In this document: positions 7,371 through 14,524 of the stretch, in pieces
How the letters are laid out: every line of letters starts with the position of its first letter
Position numbering within the stretch: the first letter of the stretch is position 1
Notes under the pieces: generated by a model
The model's input: only the letters and a program-made list of their open reading frames with translations
Told to the model about the DNA's origin: nothing
The model's database searches: none
Made by a program: the position numbers and the translations under genes
From: a bacterium
Lineage (GTDB): Bacteria; Actinomycetota; Acidimicrobiia; Spongiisociales; ZC4RG35
Direction of reading: 5' to 3'
Assembly: GCA_024641285.1 (NCBI GenBank)
Contig: JAHEDH010000023.1
Span: 1-32,482, forward strand
DNA length: 32,482 nt

Positions 7371-7782
7371 GTGAACCACCTCCCCAGAGCATCACGGCTC
7401 CGATCGTTATCAGGACACCTGGCCAGAAGAGCCGATCGACCCACGGCACGGCGATGTTGATCAGTGCGATGGCGCCGATGGCCACCAGGGCGGCTCCGAC
7501 GATGACCATCCCCTGCGCGCCGGTGTGTTTCGGTGCCGAACGGGGCTCTTCCTCGGCGGCTCGCTCCGGAATCGCGATCCAGGCGATGAGGTAGAGGATC
7601 AACCCCCCACCTGCCCCGGCGAACACGAGCGCGACGAACGCCACTCGGAACCAGACCGGATCGACGGAGAAGTATTCGCCGAGCCCGCCACAGACGCCGG
7701 CAACCACCTTGTCATCTGGAGACCGTCTCAGACGTGGAGGAGCCTGTAGCTCCGGTGGCGCCTGAGTCTCTTGGCTGGTCAA
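7354..7782 (-). CDS. PspC domain membrane protein
   Basis: A 142-residue protein. After a Pro-rich N-terminus the PspC domain (about 16-74) reads RLRRSPDDKVVAGVCGGLGEYF..DPVWFRVAFVAL..AGGGLILYLIAWIAIP, with pieces quoted separately, ending in the membrane helix typical of the family. Two further hydrophobic segments (about 91-110 and 115-133) form a LiaI-like tail. The TTG start at 7782 is chosen because GGGAGG sits 6 bases upstream; the frame stays open a further 48 codons but that part shows no PspC-like sequence. It heads a three-gene operon with LiaF-like and LiaI-like proteins. PspC proteins act in membrane-stress responses in bacteria. Confidence 0.88.
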   Translation of the reverse strand: MTSQETQAPPELQAPPRLRRSPDDKVVAGVCGGLGEYFSVDPVWFRVAFVALVFAGAGGGLILYLIAWIAIPERAAEEEPRSAPKHTGAQGMVIVGAALVAIGAIALINIAVPWVDRLFWPGVLITIGAVMLWGGGSRDSSR

Positions 7783-7940
7783 GCCACACCTCCCGGTTGT
7801 CGGATCCCACGCTATGGAGCGGGTGCGCGACCGGACAGTGGCGGAAGACCCGATGAGTCGATCGTCACAGAGCCGAACGCTCCTACGGATCGGGGCGTAT
7901 GGGCCTTCGAGGCGACCGACCCGCACGTCACACTGGGGTC

Positions 7941-8114
7941 ATGGCTGCCATCAACCGAAGTCGAGTCCAACTCATCATCGGCATGCTCCTGGCGATCACT
8001 CCCGCGGCACTCATCATCTGGTCCGACATCGAAGTTGGACCGCTCGCGGCGGTCGGCGTCGCCGGGATAGCCCTGATCGCGACCAGCAGGCCCCGGCGCA
8101 GACCCTTCAGCTGA
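7941..8114 (+). CDS. Small membrane protein, unknown function
   Basis: A 57-residue product with two closely spaced hydrophobic segments, LIIGMLLAITPAALIIW (about 10-26) and GPLAAVGVAGIALIAT (about 32-47), and a basic tail (SRPRRRPFS). It is divergent from pspC, and its stop lies one base from the end of the opposing lipoprotein gene. ATG 7941 is chosen as the codon directly before the hydrophobic core; the frame extends 14 codons upstream with Arg/Gly-rich, implausible sequence. No clear ribosome site is present. Reality of the gene is moderately likely. Not recognised. Confidence 0.5.
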   Translation: MAAINRSRVQLIIGMLLAITPAALIIWSDIEVGPLAAVGVAGIALIATSRPRRRPFS

Positions 8115-8115
8115 T

Positions 8116-8634
8116 TCAGCCGGCGGTGCGGTCCATCGACTCGATGGTCGATTGCACCTCGAGTGGATCCACAGGTGGGTAGAACACCAACGTGTATTGG
8201 TCGCAGCGCTCCCCTGGCTCCTCGAACCACGCTGCCACCCAGGTCCCGTCCTCGAACGGGCCGACCACTCCGCGAGCGCCGTCGATGGACACCTCGCCTC
8301 GCTCGCCTGGCCACTGGTCCGGAGGCAGCGCACCGCGGATCAACGCCATCGCCAGGGCACCGTCGTCGGACAGCCAGATCTGCGAGGAGCTGCCGGGGAC
8401 GATCGTGTAATCGTCGAAGGGGAGATCGGCGACCGGAACCTGCTCCGATGAGATCCCGGCAGGAAACGAGGTGATCTCGTAGGAGGGCGCCGGGCAGTCA
8501 GCGGGCCGCTCGACGGTCGTCGTTGTCGTGACGGTTGTCGTCGTCGGTGGCGAGGTCGAGGTCGTGACGTCGGCGGCACCATCGGTGCAGGCTGCAGCCA
8601 GCACGGCGAGCACCACCACGACCCCCCGGCGCAC
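8116..8634 (-). CDS. Small Thr-rich lipoprotein of unknown function
   Basis: A 172-residue predicted lipoprotein. The signal peptide (MRRGVVVVLAVLAAAC) ends in a lipobox with Cys16 for lipidation. A low-complexity Thr-rich linker (about 24-42) follows, then a compact domain of about 125 residues with two further cysteines (Cys47 in ADCPAPSYEI and one in PGERCDQYTLVF), possibly disulfide-bonded. I do not recognise the domain. GTG 8634 begins two bases after the desaturase stop, making this the last gene of the lipid-modification operon. Location on the outer face of the membrane is predicted; a role tied to the lipid enzymes is inference from gene order only. Confidence 0.75.
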   Translation of the reverse strand: MRRGVVVVLAVLAAACTDGAADVTTSTSPPTTTTVTTTTTVERPADCPAPSYEITSFPAGISSEQVPVADLPFDDYTIVPGSSSQIWLSDDGALAMALIRGALPPDQWPGERGEVSIDGARGVVGPFEDGTWVAAWFEEPGERCDQYTLVFYPPVDPLEVQSTIESMDRTAG

Positions 8635-8636
8635 GA

Positions 8637-9527
8637 TCAGGCGAACCTCGCCTCGAATCGCTCCGCCTTGCGGATCAGCTGGGCAGGCAGAGCCATGATC
8701 TTGTCCTGGAGCTCCTGACCCTTCTTGTCGAGCCCGGTCATGTCACCGATCGACCAGTAGTTCAGGAGTGGCTGCACGACGTTGTCGTGATGGATCCGCA
8801 TGTTGTAGACACCGGCCCTGGCGACTTCGATCGAGCGGCGCAGGAACCCCGGGATGCCGACGCCCGGCATGTCGAAGTTGTCGAGCACGTTCCAGAGGCC
8901 CTCGAGTGCGGCAGTCGGTTTCACCCTCATCATCTCGGTCATCACGCCGCGGTAGAACACGAAGTGGTGGTTCTCGTCGGCGGCGATGTTGCGCATCAGC
9001 TCGAACGCGTCCTCGTCCTCGGTGATCTTCCCGGCATTGCGATGCGAGACCCGCGTCGCCAGCTCCTGGGCCGTGGTGTACGCGAACAACTCGGCGGGCT
9101 TGCTCCACTTCGGCTCCCAACCGGTCTGCATGGTGGCCATGCGATCGTCCTCGAGCTCGACCGGATCGCAGTTGCGCGAAGTGAGGAGGTACGAGCGGAT
9201 GGCGATCGCGTGTTGACCCTCCTCGGCCGTCCAAAGCCCGTTCCACTCGCGCCAGATCGAGCCTTCCGGCATGTATTTCTCGAGCGTCACGTGGTAGTAC
9301 GGGAGGTTGTCCTCGGTGAGGAGGTTGAGCACGAGCGCGGTCCGTGCCCGCTCGTTGATGGTGGCCTGCGACTCCTCCCACGGCTTGTCCTTGAAGCTCT
9401 CGCCCCGCTCCCACGGCACGAGGTCGTGGAAGTACCAGTGCTTGCGACGCTCCCTGTGCTCGGTGATGAGACGCTCGACGGTCGGTTCGACGAGCTCGAG
9501 CAGTTCGAGGTCTTCCTGGAATGCCAT
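8637..9527 (-). CDS. Acyl-ACP desaturase, ferritin-like di-iron family
   Basis: A 296-residue soluble di-iron enzyme of the stearoyl-ACP desaturase/mycobacterial DesA family, which inserts double bonds into acyl carrier protein-bound fatty acids. Iron ligands are visible: Glu72 (LTEDNLPYY), Glu103 and His106 in AEEGQH, Glu155 (TTAQELATR) and Glu185/His188 in ADENHHFVF. EWNGLWTAEEGQH is the family hallmark. ATG 9527 follows the methyltransferase stop by four bases and gives the usual N-terminus; a longer frame to 9710 lies within that gene. Being co-encoded with the CFA-type methyltransferase suggests it supplies the unsaturated acyl substrate, though CFA enzymes normally use the chain in phospholipid. 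Confidence 0.92.
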   Translation of the reverse strand: MAFQEDLELLELVEPTVERLITEHRERRKHWYFHDLVPWERGESFKDKPWEESQATINERARTALVLNLLTEDNLPYYHVTLEKYMPEGSIWREWNGLWTAEEGQHAIAIRSYLLTSRNCDPVELEDDRMATMQTGWEPKWSKPAELFAYTTAQELATRVSHRNAGKITEDEDAFELMRNIAADENHHFVFYRGVMTEMMRVKPTAALEGLWNVLDNFDMPGVGIPGFLRRSIEVARAGVYNMRIHHDNVVQPLLNYWSIGDMTGLDKKGQELQDKIMALPAQLIRKAERFEARFA

Positions 9528-9531
9528 CAGC

Positions 9532-10701
9532 TCATGTTCCTCTCTCGAACGCCCACTGCTGCACCGAGATGCGTCCTGTGTTGAATCCCGCCTCACAATA
9601 GGCGAGGTAGTACCTCCACATCCTACGAAACCGCTCATCGAACCCGAGACCGGCGATCTCGGGCCAGGCTGCATCGAAGCGCTCGAGCCAGGCGGCGAGG
9701 GTCTTTGCATACGACGGGCCGAAGTCGACGATCTCGATCGTCCGGAGGCCGACGGAGTCGGCGAGACGGCGAATCAGACCGGGAGGAGGTACCCGACCTC
9801 CGGGGAAGATGTACTCACGGATGAAGTCGTTCCTGGTGCGGTAGGTCTCCCAGATCGCATCGTCGATGACGATCGCCTGAAGACCGGCGCGGCCGCCGGG
9901 GCGGAGGTTGGCGGAGATCGCCTCGAACAGAGACGGCCACCGATCCTGGTCGATCGACTCGATCATCTCGATCGACACCACCGCGTCGTATCGGCCGCGC
10001 TCGTCGGCGAAGTCGACGAGCTTGAAAGTCATGCGATCCGACAGCCCTGCCTCGGCCATGCGCTTCTCAGCGAACTTGAGCTGCTCCTCGGCGATGGTCA
10101 AGCCCGTGACCGACGCCCCCATCCCGCCTGCGAATTCGGCGAATCCGCCCCAGCCGCAGCCGATCTCGAGCACCTGCGCCCCTGGACCCACACCCGTCAG
10201 GTCGGCGATCTTGGCGTACTTGGCCCGTTGGGCGGTCTCGAGATCGTCGGAGTGGGTGAAGATCCCAGATGAGTAGGTCATCGACGGGTCCAACCACAGC
10301 TCGTAGAAGTCGTTGCCGAGGTTGTAGTGGCCGGCCATGGTGTCCACTGCGCCGGCGCGACGATCGGGCTTCACCGCGTTCCATGCCGACGAGATCGATC
10401 GCTTCACCGCCGAACCGAGCGGTCCCGAGAAGGAGGCGTCCTGGTTGATCGCCGCCATCGTCAGGAAGGCGGCGAGATCGGGCGTGTCCCACCAGCCCTC
10501 GACGTAGCCCTCCCCCAATGCGCTGGCACCGTGACGCACCAGCATGCGCTCGACCTGGGGGTCGAGGACGGTGATTTCCGCCTCGGGACCGGGACGAGAA
10601 CCGGCGAATTCCATCACCGAGCCGTCAGGGCGCGTCAACCGGAGCGAGCCCTGATCGATCCTGCCGGCGATGGCGTCTACGACGCGAGATGCGATTGTCA
10701 T
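9532..10701 (-). CDS. Cyclopropane-fatty-acid synthase family SAM methyltransferase
   Basis: A 389-residue class I methyltransferase. The N-terminal CFA-type segment includes LGEGYVEGWWDTPDLAAFL (about 62-80). HYNLGNDFYELWLDPSMTYS (125-144) is the family signature, and VLEIGCGWGGFAEF (177-190) is the S-adenosylmethionine-binding motif. IEMIESI and FIREYIFPGG, followed by the lipid-binding C-terminal part, complete the fold. Such enzymes methylate or cyclopropanate double bonds of membrane lipid chains. The ATG overlaps the DUF1365 stop by four bases, with AAGGGAG upstream. With a flavoprotein and DUF1365 in the operon, products other than plain cyclopropane chains (methyl-branched or furan types) are possible. 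Confidence 0.92.
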   Translation of the reverse strand: MTIASRVVDAIAGRIDQGSLRLTRPDGSVMEFAGSRPGPEAEITVLDPQVERMLVRHGASALGEGYVEGWWDTPDLAAFLTMAAINQDASFSGPLGSAVKRSISSAWNAVKPDRRAGAVDTMAGHYNLGNDFYELWLDPSMTYSSGIFTHSDDLETAQRAKYAKIADLTGVGPGAQVLEIGCGWGGFAEFAGGMGASVTGLTIAEEQLKFAEKRMAEAGLSDRMTFKLVDFADERGRYDAVVSIEMIESIDQDRWPSLFEAISANLRPGGRAGLQAIVIDDAIWETYRTRNDFIREYIFPGGRVPPPGLIRRLADSVGLRTIEIVDFGPSYAKTLAAWLERFDAAWPEIAGLGFDERFRRMWRYYLAYCEAGFNTGRISVQQWAFERGT

Positions 10702-11480
10702 CGGATGCTCCCTTCCTGGCTGGCAATGTAGGTGACGGGCTCCGTCGGTGGCTCCGGCTTCGACCGGAATCCGACCCGTTTCCGGAGCAGCTTCAGGGCT
10801 TCCCAGTGAATCCCCCCGATCACTTTGAACGAGACCAGCGGATGGCTCCAGAATCGTGTCAACAGGTTGCGGTCGGACATCTCGGAGCGAACACCGGAGA
10901 ACGAGGCGGTGAGCAGCGGTCCGGAGGCGTCCGAGTAGTCGATGATGACACTGACCGAGCGGCCGGGACGGCGAAGCCGGAAGTCGTAGCGACCCTCGAC
11001 GTCGAAGAAGGGCGAGACGTGGAAGACCTTGTCGGTGGTGTGGGTGACGAGCGTGTCGAGGGTGTCGACCGGTGCGACGTAGCAGTGGTGTTCACCGAAC
11101 GTGTTGCGAACCTCGTGGATGACGCCGGCCAATCTTCCCATCTCATCATGGCAGTACCACACGGTGAGCGGGTCGAAGCCGTAGCCGAGGATGCGGGGAT
11201 AGACGAGGAGTTGGATCCTGCCACTGCCGATGTCCACCCCGGCATTCTTCATCAGCCGTTGCGCCCACGGTCGCAATGGCGAGCCATCACGCGGGCCGTG
11301 GTCCTCGCGGCGGAAGGACATCAGATTGAAGCGGTCGACCGAAAACCAGCGCAGCGAGCTTTCCAGTTCATCCAACTCGTCGAGGTCGAGCAGCAGTGAG
11401 TAGACCCCGTATCGCAGATCGTGCGTCTTCGGGGCGAACCGCCGGTGAGCGACGTGGCCGGTGTAGATCGCCGATCTCAT
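10698..11480 (-). CDS. DUF1365 domain protein
   Basis: A 260-residue protein of the DUF1365 family, which occurs widely between an FAD oxidoreductase and a CFA-type methyltransferase but has no settled biochemical function that I know of. Diagnostic blocks are IYTGHVAHRRFAPKTHDLRYGVY, shown here as its beginning, the DRFNLMSFRREDHG segment, ILGYGFDPLTVWYCHD, VRNTFGEHHCYV and DKVFHVSPFFDVEGRYDF. No membrane segment is seen. The ATG at 11480 shares four bases with the upstream flavoprotein stop; the frame runs on upstream with unrelated sequence antisense-like in character. It is most likely an accessory or modifying enzyme in the same lipid pathway. Confidence 0.9.
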   Translation of the reverse strand: MRSAIYTGHVAHRRFAPKTHDLRYGVYSLLLDLDELDELESSLRWFSVDRFNLMSFRREDHGPRDGSPLRPWAQRLMKNAGVDIGSGRIQLLVYPRILGYGFDPLTVWYCHDEMGRLAGVIHEVRNTFGEHHCYVAPVDTLDTLVTHTTDKVFHVSPFFDVEGRYDFRLRRPGRSVSVIIDYSDASGPLLTASFSGVRSEMSDRNLLTRFWSHPLVSFKVIGGIHWEALKLLRKRVGFRSKPEPPTEPVTYIASQEGSIR

Positions 11481-12766
11481 CGACTGACGTCGACACCGTC
11501 GGCGATCCGCGCAGCCTGGCTGTCGGGATCGACCTCGGCCCACCATGGAACCGAGCCTCCGAGGGCACGCCCGACCGCCATCCCCGATTCGAGTCCGTCT
11601 TCGTGGAATCCGTAGCCGCTCCAAGCGCCGCAGAACCAGGCCCGTTCGAGTCCCTGGATGTCGGCGAGTCGGAGCTGGGCAGCAACGGCTTCGGGATCGA
11701 ACACCGGATGTGAGTACGACGCCGATCGGTGGACCCGCTCGGGTTCGAAAGGCGGGTTGAGCGTGACGAACACGTCTTCGTCCGTGCCAAGCGGCTGAAG
11801 GCGATTCATCCAGTACGTGACGGTGACCGGGGCGCCCGGCGCGGTCTCGAGGACATTCCACGCCGACCAGGTGCGACGGGCCCGCGGCATGAGACGCTCG
11901 TCGGAGTGCATCACGGCGTGGTTGTCGGAGAACCGGAACGCGCCGAGCACCTTTCTCTCGTCGTCGGTCGCGGCATGGCCGAGGATTCGCAGTGCAGTAT
12001 CGGCGTGGCATGCGAAGACGACCTCGTCGGCGTCGATCGTCTCGCCGGTGGCGGTGCGAACGGTGACCGAGTGAGCCGATCGGTCGATCGCGGTGACCGG
12101 GGTCTGAGTCCTGACAGTCGCCCCGGAGGCCGCAACCAGCCGGCGCACGTACTCACGCGACCCGCCTGGGACGGTGCGCCAGGTGGGGCGGCCGGTGATG
12201 TCGAGCAGTCGATGTTGATCAAAGAATCGGAGCAATGTGCCCGCCGGGATGTCGGCGGCATCGATGTGGGGGGAGCTCCAGATGGCAGCAGCCATCGGAA
12301 GGAGATACCTCTCCTTGAACACCTCCGGGAACCCGAGGTCGTCCACGAAGTGGCCGATCGTCCGAGGGTCGTCGAGGTGTTCTCTGGCGACGTCGCGGAA
12401 GCGCAGAATGGCTCGGAACAGCCGGTAACTGTCGGGGCTCAGCCAGTTGGCCCCACCGAAGAGCCCGACGGCGTCACCCGAGTACTCGAAGTCGGGCGAC
12501 GAGAGGGCGAACGACATGTCGCTATCCGCAACCGGTACCCCGATCTCGTCGAACAGGCGGATCATGTGGGGGTACGTGAGCTCGTTGTACACGATGAACC
12601 CCATGTCCACCGGGATCCGGCCGTCCGACGTCTCGACCTCGACCGTGTCGGCGTGACCGCCGATGTGCGATCCTGCCTCCAGCACGGTCACGTCGGCGGC
12701 GTCCCGCAGGGTCCAGGCAGCACCGAGTCCGGCGATCCCAGAGCCGACGACGACCACGTTCTTCAT
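11477..12766 (-). CDS. FAD-dependent oxidoreductase, amine-oxidase-like (COG2907 type)
   Basis: A 429-residue flavoprotein. The N-terminus has the dinucleotide-binding GSGIAGLGAAWTL (Gly8, Gly10, Gly13), and EAGSHIGGHADTV is the amine-oxidase-family FAD motif. NELTYPHMIRLFDEIGV, LPMAAAIWSS and the FCGAWSGYGFHEDGLESG tail (FAD-binding C-terminus) fit the group found next to DUF1365 and CFA-type genes. GGGAG lies 8 bases before the ATG. It is first in a five-gene operon with successive 4-base overlaps. Likely reaction: oxidation/desaturation or reduction of a methylated fatty acyl chain, by analogy to flavoproteins paired with CFA-type enzymes in branched and furan fatty acid synthesis; this is inference. 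Confidence 0.9.
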   Translation of the reverse strand: MKNVVVVGSGIAGLGAAWTLRDAADVTVLEAGSHIGGHADTVEVETSDGRIPVDMGFIVYNELTYPHMIRLFDEIGVPVADSDMSFALSSPDFEYSGDAVGLFGGANWLSPDSYRLFRAILRFRDVAREHLDDPRTIGHFVDDLGFPEVFKERYLLPMAAAIWSSPHIDAADIPAGTLLRFFDQHRLLDITGRPTWRTVPGGSREYVRRLVAASGATVRTQTPVTAIDRSAHSVTVRTATGETIDADEVVFACHADTALRILGHAATDDERKVLGAFRFSDNHAVMHSDERLMPRARRTWSAWNVLETAPGAPVTVTYWMNRLQPLGTDEDVFVTLNPPFEPERVHRSASYSHPVFDPEAVAAQLRLADIQGLERAWFCGAWSGYGFHEDGLESGMAVGRALGGSVPWWAEVDPDSQAARIADGVDVSR

Positions 12767-12831
12767 GCGAATTGCTCCCAGCAGCGAGGGGTCCGATTAC
12801 CCAGTGTTCGGAGTCGCAAACCCGATCAGAT

Positions 12832-12963
12832 GTTTGTCCCCCGAAGGGGGCTGCTCCCTCGGGCAGCCACGAGGGCTTCAAGCGGCGCGCGCCATACCCC
12901 CCATGGCTTGCTGTTTGTCCCCGGACAGGGGGGACAAGCTGCCCTCTCGGGCAGCCAGGGGGG
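12832..12963. repeat. Tandem pair of GTCCCC/GGGGG two-hairpin units
   Basis: This occupies the gap between the propeller gene and the lipid operon. Unit A (12832-12875): GTTTGTCCCCCGAAGGGGG with a C5-GAA-G5 stem (12838-12850), then CTGC...GCAG, then GAGGG. Unit B (12913-12963): the same GTTTGTCCCC start, stem TTGTCCCC/GGGGACAA (12915-12922, 12930-12937), a perfect 7-bp hairpin GCTGCCC-TCTC-GGGCAGC (12938-12955), then GGGGGG. The GC palindrome 12884-12893 lies between. Same architecture as the element at 4045-4203, but here the two units are direct repeats. It could also act as a terminator. Confidence 0.7.
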
Positions 12964-13006
12964 ATCCGGTCAACGGGCGGTCCACCGACGTGAAGCGTGT
13001 AACGCG

Positions 13007-14524
13007 TCAGCGGTAGGAGCGCATGAAGCCGTCGCGGGAGCCGACGTAGATGACACCGTTCCAGACGGCAGGGGTCGACTCGATGCAGCCAGGCGCCGAC
13101 ACGGCCGACCACACCAGCACTGGCTGCGCCGGGTCGGACAGGTCATAGCGGCGGAGCTCGGCCGTCTCACACGTGGCGACCAGCAGGTCGCCGTCGATGA
13201 TGACGGGCGACGACCAGGCGTGTGGTGCGACGTCCTGGCGATCGGTGACTTCTCCCGTCTCGGTGTCGACGGTCAGGAGATCGCCGGTGTGGGTCGTCAC
13301 ATAGAGGTGCCGATCCCCGAGCGCAGGAGTGGCCCAGATGCCGCCGTCTCCGGGCTCGATCGGCGGGACGTCGACACCCCACAGCCTGGGGTCGCCGTCT
13401 GTGTAGGGGTCGAGTTTGATCAACTGCCCGACCTCGAGCGACCGTTCGGTGCGACGCTCGAACTCGATCGCCGCATAGATCATCCCGTCCTCGTCGGCCA
13501 CGAGCGTGGCATCGATGTCATCGCCCGCCCAATAGTCGAACACGATCGGCGCCTGACCATCCCTGACGTTCGAGATGTCGAGCCCGACGATCCTCCCACC
13601 GGAATTGGTGAAGTACACCCGGCCATCGGCCATCATCACGGAACTCTCGATCGAGACGTTGCCACCGACCTCGGCAATCAGCTCGTCGGTCCAGCCGGGG
13701 ATCTGCACGAGGGTCTCCGGCTCCACCGAAACGAGGCCCGAGGCGTCAACGGTGCGGTTGAGCTCGATGGCGAAGAACCAGCTGTTCTCGCCACCCTCAT
13801 AGAGAATGCCGTCGTGGATGAGCGGGTTGCCGTCCCAGTCGTTGTTCCACTTGCCTGCGACGGCGGCTGCGTCCAGCGACCAGATCTCCTCTGTCGGCTC
13901 GCGATCGAGGGCGATGATCCTGAGCTTGTTGTCTCTGCTGCCCGTGTAGAGCAGCGGATAACCGTCGGGATCGAGCGTCACCGAGCCCTTGATGATGTCA
14001 CCCGTCGGAAACGGCATACGCGTGTCGAGACCCGTCTCGGCGTCGACGAAGTGAACCGACTTGTCGTATGCGCCGAAGATCACCTCGGTGACACCGTCCG
14101 GTCGCTCCCACACAACCGGCTGCCCGGTCCATCCCGTTCCGCACCAGAGTCGCGACTCGCCGCCCACCACCGATGAGCCGCACATGGCCGCCTCTGGATA
14201 CTTCCATTGCTCCGCCGGTGCGCTGTCGGGGAGTGGCCCGGTTCCATACCAGCTCCTGGTCGGGTTCCCTCTGAACATGGTCAACCCGACCACCTCGCCG
14301 TACGGCTCACCGACTCCTGCCACCAGGGACGTCGTAGTGGTCGTGGTCGGAACGGTCGTCGAGACCACGGTGGTGATCGGCTCCGATGCGGATTCGGTGC
14401 TCACCGTGGTCGTCGCTGTGTCGGCGGCCTCCACTTCGGCCGGGTCGAGGCCGAACCCGACGAAGGCGACGAGACCGAGAAGCACGCCGACGACCACCAC
14501 CCCTGCCAACCGAGGAGAAGTCAC
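13007..14524 (-). CDS. PQQ-type beta-propeller repeat protein, exported or membrane-anchored
   Basis: A 505-residue protein. An N-terminal hydrophobic segment (LAGVVVVGVLLGLVAFVGF) is followed by a Thr/Ser-rich linker and then propeller blades of the PQQ/BamB-like type. Repeated motifs include LDPDGYPLLYTGSRDNKL, NPLIHDGILYEGG, ATPALGDRHLYVTTHTGDL, SSPVIIDGDLLVATCE and STPAVWNGVIYVGSRDG. No catalytic PQQ-dehydrogenase partner residues are evident, so it is better seen as a binding or scaffold propeller. GTG 14524 is chosen because it forms a 4-base GTGA overlap with the CapA-like stop; a GTG 15 bases upstream is possible. Ligand unknown. Confidence 0.82.
   Translation of the reverse strand: MTSPRLAGVVVVGVLLGLVAFVGFGLDPAEVEAADTATTTVSTESASEPITTVVSTTVPTTTTTTSLVAGVGEPYGEVVGLTMFRGNPTRSWYGTGPLPDSAPAEQWKYPEAAMCGSSVVGGESRLWCGTGWTGQPVVWERPDGVTEVIFGAYDKSVHFVDAETGLDTRMPFPTGDIIKGSVTLDPDGYPLLYTGSRDNKLRIIALDREPTEEIWSLDAAAVAGKWNNDWDGNPLIHDGILYEGGENSWFFAIELNRTVDASGLVSVEPETLVQIPGWTDELIAEVGGNVSIESSVMMADGRVYFTNSGGRIVGLDISNVRDGQAPIVFDYWAGDDIDATLVADEDGMIYAAIEFERRTERSLEVGQLIKLDPYTDGDPRLWGVDVPPIEPGDGGIWATPALGDRHLYVTTHTGDLLTVDTETGEVTDRQDVAPHAWSSPVIIDGDLLVATCETAELRRYDLSDPAQPVLVWSAVSAPGCIESTPAVWNGVIYVGSRDGFMRSYR

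Noticed and set aside
12767-12840. ECF-sigma (ChrR-dependent) type promoter before the lipid operon
   Set aside because: A TGATCG and a TAATCG are present, but the spacing of about 23 bases does not fit the known 15-16 base pattern.
11729-14176. 815-codon plus-strand open frame
   Set aside because: It spans two well-supported minus-strand genes and the repeat between them; the product is rich in Arg, Asp, Val and His with no domain.
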